Shown here one piece after another: positions 31,925 to 40,910 of a stretch of DNA of 64,000 bases. The position numbers and the translations under genes were made by a program. The stretch is from the NCBI GenBank assembly GCA_010671905.1, contig JAAHII010000001.1:1984001-2048000 (forward strand). Direction: 5' to 3'. The notes under the pieces were generated by a model. It made no database searches. It was not told the DNA's origin and saw nothing but the letters and a program-made list of their open reading frames with translations. This DNA comes from Leptolyngbya sp. SIOISBB (lineage in GTDB: Bacteria; Cyanobacteriota; Cyanobacteriia; Phormidesmidales; Phormidesmidaceae). How positions within the stretch are numbered: position 1 is the stretch's first letter; each line of letters opens with the position of its first letter.

Positions 31925-32141
31925 GTTTTGCTCCGTAGTTTTGTTTTGATTTCCAGCACCCTGATTTCTTTCTTCGTTAGCACCCAATATCAATCGATAG
32001 GCTTTGAATAATTCTTAGTAATTCTTGCCTTTACTCAAGGGAGTTACTGAATAGCCGGCACTGCTTGAAGTCCAAGGTTGCTGGCGCCGTTGACCAGGGC
32101 AAATGGACGGCTAAAGAGGCGGGGAATTCTCGAGGAACCGT

Positions 32142-32174
32142 GCTCAGCCAAACGCTGATCCGGTAAGGCTGAGC
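32142..32174 (-). terminator. Stem-loop downstream of the RTX gene
   Basis: GCTCAGCC (32142-32149) and GGCTGAGC (32167-32174) form a perfect 8-bp stem with a 17-base loop, starting about 24 bases after the RTX stop codon on the minus strand. No clear T-run follows, so this may be a terminator or an mRNA 3'-end stabiliser. Confidence 0.4.
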
Positions 32175-32197
32175 GCCGTTCTGCTGATTGACGGCTG

Positions 32198-35100
32198 CTA
32201 GACGTATAAGAAAGAGGTGTCGGTCAGACTTAAATCGGTGACACCATCCACGATCGCAATGAGTTCATCAGCGTTGCTGAAGTTACCACTGCCGTCACTG
32301 TCCAAATAGATTTGGGAAGCGGATGAGGTGCTGCCCAGCACATAGTCATTGGCGGTGCCCGATAACTGAATCCAATCCTCCCCAGCTTGGAAGTCATTGA
32401 TGATGGCATAATCGATGCTGCCATCGGTTAATGAGTTCTGATCATCGTAGAAAGCCTGTTGAGCATTTCCCAGCACAAAGACATCCCGACCAGCTCCGCC
32501 TATGAGGACATCGACCTCGCCCACACCGTTATCCGTTCCTGCCAGGAAATCGTTCCCCGCACCACCGATCAGGGTGTCGTTACCGGTTTTGCCCAATAGC
32601 TGGTCGTCGCCTTCGCCGCCTTCGAGGCGATCGCTGCCAGCATCGGCATACAGATTGTCATTGCCCTCACCACCATAGAGCAGGTCATTTTCAGTACCAC
32701 CAAAGATCGAGTCATCCCCCTCGCCGCCATCCAAGGTATTCGTGCCCGCAATGCCATACAGTTCATCAGCGCCGCTACCCCCCAACAGTTGGTTGTCGCC
32801 GGTGCTGCCAAAGAGTTGGTCATTGCCCGCGCCACCCTCGAGGGTGTCATTGCCGACTTCTGCCTGCAAGAGGTCATTGCCCTCACCACCGTAGAGTTCA
32901 TCGTCACCGAGTCCCCCATACAGTTCGTCATCGCCCGAACCGCCGTGGAGAATATCCGCGTCATTGCCCCCGGTTAGCCGGTCGTGGCCGTCGCCCGCAT
33001 TGAGGATATCTTGGCCGCTGCCGCCATCGAGCGTGTCTTGGCCAGATCCAGTGGTGAGTTGGTCGTTGCCGCTACCACCGCGCACATCGTTATTGCCCTC
33101 ACCTGCAGTCAGGGTGTCATTGCCGCTGCCACCCTCCAGGCGATCGTTCCCCTGGTCACTAATGAGGATGTCGTCGCCCGCTTTGCCATACAGCTTCACG
33201 TTGGTCGTGCCGGTTGCGGTGAGTTGGTCGTCACCGCTGTTGGCCTGTACAGTTTCCAGCCCTGCCTGGGTGACATCCAGAACTAAGTCAGTGGTGCTTT
33301 GGAAGTAGGCCGTATCGTTACCAGCGCCGCCATCAACCACATCCGCTGCGTCAAAGTACAGTTTGTCGTTGCCGCTACCAGCGAGTAGCTGATCAGCCCC
33401 TGCGCCACCAATCAAGGTGTCGTTACCGCTACCAGCATCCAGTACATCATTGCCGCTGCCACCGTCGAGGCGATCGCGGCCCGACCCTGCCGTGAGGGCA
33501 TCGTTGCCGCTACCGCCATCGAGCTGGTTATTGCCACCGCTGGTGGTGAGCTGATCATTGCCGTCCCCCCCTTCTAGAGTGTCGTTGCCGCCCGCCGTTT
33601 GCAGGATGTCGTTGCCCGCTTCCCCCAATAGTTTGACGGCTCGATTTTCTGTAGACGTAAAGGCATCGTTGCCCGCGTTACCTTGAACCAGTTCCAAATT
33701 CGCAGCATCGACATCTAAGGTGGTGTTGGTCGCGGCTTGGACAATGCCCACGTCATAGCCCTCTCCGCCATCTACGCTATCAGCGGCATCAAAGTGCAGG
33801 GTGTCATTACCCGTGCCACCGACTAGCGTGTCCGCTCCGGCATCACCCGCCAGGTTGTCATTACCCGCACCGCCTTGTAGGAAATCATCGCCCGCGCCCC
33901 CTTCCAGGGTGTCGTTACCACCCGCCGTTTGCAGGATATCGTTACCCGCTTCTCCTAGCAGTTTGACGGCCCGATTCTCTGTGGAAGTAAAGGTGTCGTT
34001 GCCTGCGTTACCTTGAACCAGTTCCAAATTCGCGGCATCGACATCTAAGGTAATGTCGGTCGCGGTTTGGACAATCCCGACGTCATAGCCCTCTCCGCCA
34101 TCTACGCTATCAGCGGCATCAAAGTGCAGGGTGTCGTTACCGGCACCCCCTGCCAAGGTATCTGCTCCGGCATCGCCCGCCAGGTGGTCATTCCCCGCAT
34201 CGCCTTGCAGGAAATCCGCACCCGCACCACCGATGAGAATGTCGTTGCCGGTACCCGCCGCGATCGCATCATCACCCGCGCCGCCATCCAGATATTCATG
34301 ACCAGTGCCGCCAGTGATGGTATCATCGCCGCCTTCACCGTAGATACTGACGCTGTCGGCGGTGGAGTTGGTAAAGATATCGGCAGCTTCAGTTCCGTAG
34401 GCGAGTTCAATGGCGTTAGCACCTAAGTCCAGGGTGACTCCGGTATCGCCTTGGGCCCGCGCGACATCGTAGCCGTCGCCGCCCTCCACCACAGTGTCCG
34501 CTGCATCAAAGTGCAAGGTATCGCTGCCCGCACCACCGGAGAGCTCGTCTGCGCCCGCGCCGCCGATGAGGTTGTCATTACCGTCTCCGCCTTGAAGAAC
34601 ATCATCCCCTGCATTGCCCTCTAGCAGGTCGTTGCCGCCCTCACCGCTGAGGATATCGGCCCCGTCACCACCCAGAACATAGTCATCCCCCGCACCGGCA
34701 TTCACGACATCATCGCCGCTGCCCGCATCAAGATAGTCGTTAGCGGCACCACCGGAGAGGGTATCATTGCCCCCCTTACCGAACACGGTAACCTGCTCAG
34801 CTCCGGCTTGTCCCTGACCGTCAGTATGGCTGAAAACATCGTCGCCTTCGTTGCCGTGGGCCTCATCAAAGCTATTGGCCCCGAGGTCCAGGGTGACGCC
34901 GTCAGCGGTTTCCGCGATCGCGACGTCATAGCCTTCGCCGCCCGTTACGACGGTATCTGCCGCATCGAAGAAGACCACATCATTGCCACTGCCGCCGTCC
35001 AGGGTATCGGCTCCAGCCCCACCGCTAATGACATCGTCACCAGCGCCGCCAGCAACCACATCATTACCGCTGTCACCGGCGAGCCAAGCATCATTGTCGG

Positions 35101-37264
35101 CACCGCCATCTAGGGTATCGTTGCCAGCCCCCCCTTCGAGCACATCAATACCAGCCCCTCCTTCGAGGAAGTCATTATCGGCACCACCATTGAGGTAGTC
35201 ATCGCCCTCATCACCCTGCAGCGTGTCATTGCCAGCATCGCCAAAGAGCACATCATTATCAGCTTGGCCTTTGAGCAGATCATTTTCAGCACCACCCTCT
35301 AGGACATCATGGCCGTCGCCCCCGGCCAAAAGGTCGTTGCCAGCGCCCCCTTTCAGCACATCTTCATGGGCACCGCCTAAAAGGGTATCTTGGCCCTCGC
35401 CCCCTTCCAGAATGTCGAAGCCGTCATGACCTTCCAGTAGATCGTCGCCAGCTTCCCCTTGCAAGATGTCGTTATCGAGCCCCCCTTTCAGGGTGTCAGC
35501 GCCACTGCCCCCAGCGAGATAATCGTGACCGTCACCGCCTTCGATCAGGTCGTTACCTTCATTGCCCAGTAAGGCGTCATCCCCGGCATCCCCAGAAATC
35601 AGATCATCTCCGGCACCACCTTCGGCATAATCGACGCCAGTACCGCCCTGAAGAGTGTCTAGTCCCGCCCCCCCTTTGAGGGTGTCGTTACCGCTGCCAC
35701 CCACTAAAAGGTCTTGATCATCACCGCCATCCAAAATGTCGTCACCGGCTTCACCGAAGATTTGGTCATTACCGGCATCACCGAGTTGAGTGTCGTTTTC
35801 GGTGCCGCCAAAGAGGGTATCGTTGCCTGCACCGCCGGAGGCAATATCATGACCGGCACCGGCCTCAATCCAGTCGTCGCCGTCACCGCCGGCGAGCCAG
35901 TAGTCGTCGCCGTCGCCACCGCTGAGGCGATCGCTCCCCGCATCCCCGAATAGCACATCATTACCAGTACCGCCTTCGAGGGTATCGTTATCTTCTCCAC
36001 CGGACAGGACATCATCGCCCGCATCACCGTAGAGGGTATCTTGCCCCAGACCGCCGGCGAGCCAGTTGTCGTTACCAGCGCCTCCACGAATCAAGTCAGC
36101 GCCAGCGCCCCCGACGATCGCATCCATGCCGTCATTACCGTCGAGGATATCGTTACCCTCACCGCCATCAAGGTAATCATGGCCAGCCCCCCCAGCGATC
36201 GTATCAGCACCAGACTCGCCCGCCAGGACATCTTGGCCAGTACCGCCGAGGATGAGGTCATTGCCTGCATCCCCATGGATATCATCGTCACCGTCATTGC
36301 CTTCGAGGGTGTCATCGCCTTCACCACCACTGAGGTGATCGATGCCTTCACCGCCATAGAGCTGGTCGTTGCCGAGGCCACCGATCATGATGTCATCGTC
36401 GGCACCGCCAAACAGGGTGTCCTGGCCACTGCCACCATCCATCACATCGTGGCCAGCTTCACCGTACAGAACGTCGTTACCGTCGCCGCCGCTCATCCAG
36501 TAATCATCACCCGCGCCGCCGATGAGCACGTCCTGTCCTTCATGGCCGGTCAGGATGTCGTTGCCAGTACCGCCGAGTACTGTGTCGTTACCCGTGCCAC
36601 CGTGGAGTTGGTCATGACCCGCGCCGCCATCGACCCGGTCATCCCCAGCGCCGCCATCGCCAATGTCATTTCCGGCCCCACCGTAAAGTTCGTCATGGCC
36701 CAGGCCACCGGTCATGATGTCATTGTCATCCCCGCCGTTGAGGGTGTCATTACCCTCCCAACCTTCGAGGATGTCGTTGCCCGCATCCCCATTGATGACG
36801 TCATCACCGCTGCCACCAGCAAGCCAGTAGTCGTTGCCCACACCGCCGTTGATCGTGTCATTACCCGCGCCGCCAAATGCCGCATCATGCCCCCAGCTCG
36901 CCAGGATGACATCGTGCCCTTCGCCGCCAAACAGCAGATCATTGAAGGTTTCCGTGGTGTTGGCTAACGGGACGACGGGTGAATTGTTATCAGATTCATT
37001 TCCTGTGCCCAGGGGCATGACATACACATAAGTGCCGTCAGTGGTATCTAGAGTCCAGCCACTGCCCTGGTCATAGTCACCGTGGAGCAGGTCGTGCCCG
37101 GCATCGCCGGATAACACATCATCCCCTTCGCCACCCGCAACTAGATCATTACCGCCTTGGCCGCTCAACCAAGTATCGTTGCCTTCGTAGCCTTGAATTT
37201 CATCTGATTCAGCGTCACCAATTAATACGTCACTAAAGACGCTGCCGTTTAATAAATTACCCAT
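32198..37264 (-). CDS. Giant RTX (hemolysin-type Ca-binding repeat) exoprotein
   Basis: 1,688 residues, almost entirely glycine/aspartate nonapeptide repeats of the GGxGxDxLx type that fold into calcium-filled beta rolls after secretion. Five modules of about 60 residues interrupt the repeats, each starting near F-D-A-A-D (for example LHFDAADTVVEGGDGYDV) and having few Gly-Asp pairs. The last about 95 residues are a non-repeat tail (DVFVLGNAQQAFYDDQ..., DYAIINDFQAGEDWIQLSG, ending SLTDTSFLYV), the usual place of a type I secretion signal. There is no N-terminal signal peptide, as expected for type I export. No enzymatic domain was found, so it is probably a structural surface or matrix protein. 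No ABC exporter is in the window. Highly repetitive, so mis-assembly is possible. Confidence 0.92.
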   Translation of the reverse strand: MGNLLNGSVFSDVLIGDAESDEIQGYEGNDTWLSGQGGNDLVAGGEGDDVLSGDAGHDLLHGDYDQGSGWTLDTTDGTYVYVMPLGTGNESDNNSPVVPLANTTETFNDLLFGGEGHDVILASWGHDAAFGGAGNDTINGGVGNDYWLAGGSGDDVINGDAGNDILEGWEGNDTLNGGDDNDIMTGGLGHDELYGGAGNDIGDGGAGDDRVDGGAGHDQLHGGTGNDTVLGGTGNDILTGHEGQDVLIGGAGDDYWMSGGDGNDVLYGEAGHDVMDGGSGQDTLFGGADDDIMIGGLGNDQLYGGEGIDHLSGGEGDDTLEGNDGDDDIHGDAGNDLILGGTGQDVLAGESGADTIAGGAGHDYLDGGEGNDILDGNDGMDAIVGGAGADLIRGGAGNDNWLAGGLGQDTLYGDAGDDVLSGGEDNDTLEGGTGNDVLFGDAGSDRLSGGDGDDYWLAGGDGDDWIEAGAGHDIASGGAGNDTLFGGTENDTQLGDAGNDQIFGEAGDDILDGGDDQDLLVGGSGNDTLKGGAGLDTLQGGTGVDYAEGGAGDDLISGDAGDDALLGNEGNDLIEGGDGHDYLAGGSGADTLKGGLDNDILQGEAGDDLLEGHDGFDILEGGEGQDTLLGGAHEDVLKGGAGNDLLAGGDGHDVLEGGAENDLLKGQADNDVLFGDAGNDTLQGDEGDDYLNGGADNDFLEGGAGIDVLEGGAGNDTLDGGADNDAWLAGDSGNDVVAGGAGDDVISGGAGADTLDGGSGNDVVFFDAADTVVTGGEGYDVAIAETADGVTLDLGANSFDEAHGNEGDDVFSHTDGQGQAGAEQVTVFGKGGNDTLSGGAANDYLDAGSGDDVVNAGAGDDYVLGGDGADILSGEGGNDLLEGNAGDDVLQGGDGNDNLIGGAGADELSGGAGSDTLHFDAADTVVEGGDGYDVARAQGDTGVTLDLGANAIELAYGTEAADIFTNSTADSVSIYGEGGDDTITGGTGHEYLDGGAGDDAIAAGTGNDILIGGAGADFLQGDAGNDHLAGDAGADTLAGGAGNDTLHFDAADSVDGGEGYDVGIVQTATDITLDVDAANLELVQGNAGNDTFTSTENRAVKLLGEAGNDILQTAGGNDTLEGGAGDDFLQGGAGNDNLAGDAGADTLVGGTGNDTLHFDAADSVDGGEGYDVGIVQAATNTTLDVDAANLELVQGNAGNDAFTSTENRAVKLLGEAGNDILQTAGGNDTLEGGDGNDQLTTSGGNNQLDGGSGNDALTAGSGRDRLDGGSGNDVLDAGSGNDTLIGGAGADQLLAGSGNDKLYFDAADVVDGGAGNDTAYFQSTTDLVLDVTQAGLETVQANSGDDQLTATGTTNVKLYGKAGDDILISDQGNDRLEGGSGNDTLTAGEGNNDVRGGSGNDQLTTGSGQDTLDGGSGQDILNAGDGHDRLTGGNDADILHGGSGDDELYGGLGDDELYGGEGNDLLQAEVGNDTLEGGAGNDQLFGSTGDNQLLGGSGADELYGIAGTNTLDGGEGDDSIFGGTENDLLYGGEGNDNLYADAGSDRLEGGEGDDQLLGKTGNDTLIGGAGNDFLAGTDNGVGEVDVLIGGAGRDVFVLGNAQQAFYDDQNSLTDGSIDYAIINDFQAGEDWIQLSGTANDYVLGSTSSASQIYLDSDGSGNFSNADELIAIVDGVTDLSLTDTSFLYV
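33590..34225. repeat. 330-bp tandem duplication inside the RTX gene
   Basis: Two adjacent copies, offset by 330 bp (110 codons; for example GCAGGATGTCG at 33601 and GCAGGATATCG at 33931), differ at only scattered positions. Each encodes one F-D-A-A-D module with flanking RTX repeats (TLDVDAANLELVQGNAGND...). This is an in-frame, recent internal duplication that lengthens the protein. Confidence 0.7.
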
Positions 37265-37888
37265 GTCGAAACCTGTATCACTACTCGGTGTGGCGATTGC
37301 GATTACGATTCACAATCGCCGGTTGGTAACGACACCCCGATTAAATATGCGACTTAATGTATTGACTCAAAAGGAAAGAATTAGTGTGTCTGAGTCGAGT
37401 TAAGCCTCATAGCAACATCTCTAGAAAGAAGCCTTAAAATTAGCGATCTATTGCCTTATCTATAGATTGCCCTTAGGCAAGCTAATGCAACTCAGTAAAA
37501 GCGACTGTTTATACAGAAATAAATTGCTTGATATCTGTATTTCTTTCAGTAAAGACAGTAGGAGCACTGAATTTTGGGGTATCAAATGTGGCGATATGTT
37601 TGGCCACGGAGGCAGCCGCGATCGCCACTTTTTTTGATAGATGCAAATGATAGTCAGCCACTTAAACCCAAATGTGAATAGCTTCTTAAACCAGTTTTTG
37701 CTGGAACTGAAAATAGTCTTTCCAGAGCTGCCGTGCCGTCACATTTCTACTGTGGCAAGGGCCTGTCATTGATCCTGTTCAAGATGTGTTTGACTTAGTG
37801 AAAATGCGTTAAACCTCATCCAGATTCAGAAGTGGAGTTTTGACATCCTGTGCGACCTCACCGCCTGCGGCACCTCTCCTTCTCAAGG
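37265..37888. other. Long upstream region of the RTX gene
   Basis: About 620 bp with no coding frame I can support. It should contain the RTX gene promoter (minus strand), but no clear motif stands out. Near 37860-37888 it runs into CCTCTCCTTCTCAAGG, a purine/pyrimidine-rich sequence that flanks the small mobile elements that follow. Confidence 0.4.
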
Positions 37889-38064
37889 CTGCCGCTTATA
37901 CACATCTCTAGAACTCAGCGCAAATGGCAGATCCCCCGCTGTCGCTGCCCCCTTAAAAAGGGGGCTTTATCCGATTCAAACTGGGATGTCCCCCTTTTTA
38001 AGGGGGATTGAGGGGGATCTAACCTCAGGCCTGTTCTAAAGAATGACTTATGTATAAGCGGCAG
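37889..38064. mobile_element. Non-autonomous element A with Tn5-like ends
   Basis: 176 bp bounded by inverted ends: CTGCCGCTTATACACATCT (37889-37907) on the left and ACTTATGTATAAGCGGCAG (38046-38064) on the right. The left end differs from the Tn5/IS50 mosaic end (CTGTCTCTTATACACATCT) at only two of 19 positions. There is no transposase inside; the interior holds CCCCCTTAAAAAGGGGG-type inverted repeats. CCTTCTC occurs just outside both ends, hinting at a target duplication that I could not resolve. A miniature element moved in trans by an IS4-family transposase is the best explanation. Confidence 0.6.
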
Positions 38065-38114
38065 CCTTCTCGAGAGGAGGTGCCACTAGACTCTGTTTCC
38101 TCTCCTTGAGAAGG

Positions 38115-38280
38115 CTACGGCTTATACACATCTCTACTAAGACCACAAAATGCTGCATTGGCCCCCTTTAATCCCCCCAACTTTAGGGGGAGGCCGGAGT
38201 TCACAGTCCCCCAGAATTGGAGGATGTAGGGGGCTAGATCTCTGGAAACGACCAACCAGAAACTTATGTATAAGCGGCAG
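38115..38280. mobile_element. Non-autonomous element B with Tn5-like ends
   Basis: 166 bp with the same kind of ends: CTACGGCTTATACACATCT (38115-38133) and ACTTATGTATAAGCGGCAG (38262-38280, identical to the right end of element A). The interior is different but again rich in GGGGG/CCCCC inverted repeats. It lies 50 bp from element A in the same orientation. Beyond it, 38281-38525 contains no gene that I can support. Confidence 0.6.
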
Positions 38281-38525
38281 CCTTGAGAAGGAGAGGTTAG
38301 GAGAGGTTTTCCCAAGCAAGCACAACTCCAGTTTTCAAGTTGGACGTGGTTTAAAACGCAAGGTATTGCCATCAAGACTGGGTGAAGGCAAGTGGCATCC
38401 TAAGCTTTGGCCTGCAGAACTTTTTCTTTTGCCCTATGCATGATGCTAAGTACGCCAAAGAAGAGAGAAGACATTGCTCCAATCCAGCTCTTCCGCTTGG
38501 CTGAGTGCCATTTACTTGCCAAAAA

Positions 38526-40910
38526 TCAGGTCGGCAGAATACTCAAAATATAGTGATTTTCGCCGAGCACAGTTTGATTTTCATCTTGAATGACCGCTGT
38601 CAACTGGTATTCTCCAGGATGATCGGGCATAAACTCAATTTGATCTAATCGTTTCAGGGCATCAGCAGACACATTAAAAGCAAGAGTCGTTTCGCGAATG
38701 AGGCGATCGCCCTCATGAATCGCGTAGATCAGAGTGGCATTGTGCAGCGGTTGCCAGGTATCGTTAATTGCCCACAGCCGAATGGAAATCGCAGTTCCGA
38801 CCGGTTGCGGAAAAGCGGGGGCCTCAATGCTAGGCAAAATCGGTTGATACGCGGTTTGTAAACCGGCATAGCCAGCCTTGGGGGTGCGCCAATAGTCCAC
38901 CATGCCCCAACTGATGGAAGGCCACGGCTCGCAAAACATAAATTGGAAAATGGCTGATACGGGTTGATAACGCTGCCGACGGTAAGCCTCTGCCGCATAC
39001 TGATGCAAGCGCGCCTGATAGGTTTGCGTGTTGTGGACAAATTCTTCTAGTGTGCTGCCCTGATCAATTTGGGCTAATTCAAACGTCTCGCGAGGCTGAA
39101 AGTTGCGATATTGCCACTCTGCCCAATCGGCCTCAGTTTGGGGCCACAGGTATTCTGGGGCAAATATCCGTTCCAGCGCCGGAATGTCGGGCAAGGCTTG
39201 CGCCCCAAACTCAGTAATCAGAGGATGATCGGTCGGCTCAGCATACTTTTCGTAGGTGTGGGAATACCAACCCCACCAGGGATGCTCTTCCAGAATAGAC
39301 GCCGGATGCAGATACCGGGTTGGGTCTTTAGGGCTTAGTGCTTGGTACAGCACCTGATTTAAGCCCCGGTTTTGATCAGGATCATAACTCTCGTATTGAT
39401 CAGCCATCCAAAAGGCATTCCAGGGCGGCTCATTATGCAGGCTCCAGACAAAGATCGAGGGGTGGTTGTAGAGCTGCGCTATCATTGAGCGCCCCTGCCT
39501 GATGGCCTCATTGGCAAACGTGGGTGTGTCTTCGTAACCCCACTGCAACGGGAAATCTTGCCACACCAACACCCCCGCTTCATCCGCCAGATCGTAAAAG
39601 TCGGGAGCCGTCACATGGGCATGAACCCGTACCGCATTAATGTGAGCCCCTTGCATGAGTTGAATATCTTGCTGCAAGCGATCGCGCGTTAACTGGCTCA
39701 GCCACTGATCAGGAATGTAGTTGGTGCCCTTGAGAAACAGGCGACGGCCATTCAGCCTAAACCAATGCTGATGGGGGTTCCGTTCAATGGTGCGAAAGCC
39801 AAAACGAGTAGCGTCAGCATCGAGCAGGCGATCGCCCGCCCAAATCTGCACCCGCAGTTCATATAAGTTGGGTTGGCCATGATCCCACGTCCACCAAAGG
39901 TGTGGGTTCGGCTGAGGAATATCTAGGGTGAGTTGGTCTTCCCCCGGTGCCAGGATGTGGGTGAGGCCAAAGACCTCACCCTCGGGAGCATCAAAGTTTA
40001 CAGGCAGCAGTTGCGCTTTGACCAGGGTCGTGACGGCGCGATCCGGATCAGTTGCCACATTCACTTGCACATGGGCGATCGCCGATCGAGGGTAGCGAGT
40101 AATGTCAGGCGTTACCTGTACCTGCTGAATGGCGAGAGTTTGGCTGCCCCGCAGCATGACAGGAGCCCAAATGCCACCGGTATTTTTTTCTTGGCCGCGA
40201 TCGCTCCACGCTCCCCCCGGACGGGCATCATGGTGAGACAACACCCCCTTAATCATCCGTTTGTACAGCGACCAATCTTGAGGAGCCGACTCTAAGGGAC
40301 TATTGACTCGCACCACCAGCTCATTCTCCTCATCTCGCTGAATCACCTCGGAAACGGGAAAGTCGAATGGCTGAAAATACCCCTCATGGAATCCTAAATA
40401 TTGGCCGTTGAGCCACACATCGGCGGCATAGTCCACGCCCTGAAAAATTAGCGTTAAGCGCTCTGGCAAAGACTCATCGACGCCAAAAGTGGTGCGATAC
40501 CAGGCAACGCCAGAGATATCGTAGCCCTCGGTATACCAATTAGCGGGAAACGCGATCGCTTGCGCCTGCGACCAATCCAAATTGGGTAGCTCTGGCGCGG
40601 CTGGCAACAAGGTCGTCACCGCTAAGGGCTCGGGCAAAAACTGCCATTCCCCGGCTAACGATTGCACTTGCTCAGGTACGGATAACCTTTCCGCAGGTAA
40701 CCCTTGCAAGGCACTGGTCTGATGTCCCAAACTACCTTGTCCCCCAAACCACCAGCACAGTAGCAAGCCGATAACAATGCCCGCGCTGATTTTGATGAGC
40801 GATCGCTGCCGACACCAAGATAACCAGAATTTAGAGCCCTTCACTTTTTGCGAGAGACGTTGAGTATCAGCGAAACAAGACCCAGATTCACGTTGCCAAA
40901 ACATCCTCAA
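38526..40910 (-). CDS. Membrane-anchored glycoside hydrolase family 2
   Basis: 794 residues. A basic N-terminus and one uncleaved-type helix at about 40-55 anchor it to the membrane with the enzyme outside. Domains follow GH2 order: sugar-binding jelly roll (about 85-255; GVDYAADVWLNGQYLG), Ig-like sandwich (about 260-372), TIM barrel with acid/base Glu494 (LHNEPPW) and nucleophile Glu567 (LITEFGAQ), then a C-terminal sandwich. The family includes beta-galactosidases, beta-mannosidases and beta-glucuronidases; the substrate cannot be told from sequence. Its ATG overlaps the stop of the upstream PP2C phosphatase gene by 4 bp, showing translational coupling, which ties a surface polysaccharide enzyme to a partner-switching phosphatase. 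Confidence 0.9.
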   Translation of the reverse strand: MRMFWQRESGSCFADTQRLSQKVKGSKFWLSWCRQRSLIKISAGIVIGLLLCWWFGGQGSLGHQTSALQGLPAERLSVPEQVQSLAGEWQFLPEPLAVTTLLPAAPELPNLDWSQAQAIAFPANWYTEGYDISGVAWYRTTFGVDESLPERLTLIFQGVDYAADVWLNGQYLGFHEGYFQPFDFPVSEVIQRDEENELVVRVNSPLESAPQDWSLYKRMIKGVLSHHDARPGGAWSDRGQEKNTGGIWAPVMLRGSQTLAIQQVQVTPDITRYPRSAIAHVQVNVATDPDRAVTTLVKAQLLPVNFDAPEGEVFGLTHILAPGEDQLTLDIPQPNPHLWWTWDHGQPNLYELRVQIWAGDRLLDADATRFGFRTIERNPHQHWFRLNGRRLFLKGTNYIPDQWLSQLTRDRLQQDIQLMQGAHINAVRVHAHVTAPDFYDLADEAGVLVWQDFPLQWGYEDTPTFANEAIRQGRSMIAQLYNHPSIFVWSLHNEPPWNAFWMADQYESYDPDQNRGLNQVLYQALSPKDPTRYLHPASILEEHPWWGWYSHTYEKYAEPTDHPLITEFGAQALPDIPALERIFAPEYLWPQTEADWAEWQYRNFQPRETFELAQIDQGSTLEEFVHNTQTYQARLHQYAAEAYRRQRYQPVSAIFQFMFCEPWPSISWGMVDYWRTPKAGYAGLQTAYQPILPSIEAPAFPQPVGTAISIRLWAINDTWQPLHNATLIYAIHEGDRLIRETTLAFNVSADALKRLDQIEFMPDHPGEYQLTAVIQDENQTVLGENHYILSILPT

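Noticed and set aside
32569-37031. Many long open frames on the plus strand and alternate minus frames across the RTX gene
   Set aside because: They mirror the periodic GGxGxD codons; their translations are low-complexity shadows and only the 1,688-residue frame has the RTX pattern and a sensible C-terminal tail.
37940-38020. CCCCCTTAAAAAGGGGG-type hairpins as terminators
   Set aside because: They occur inside the mobile elements and not just after a gene; they look like repeat content.
38150-38443. Plus-strand frame over the second mobile element
   Set aside because: It crosses the element ends and flanking repeats, has no ribosome-binding site and no recognisable protein features.
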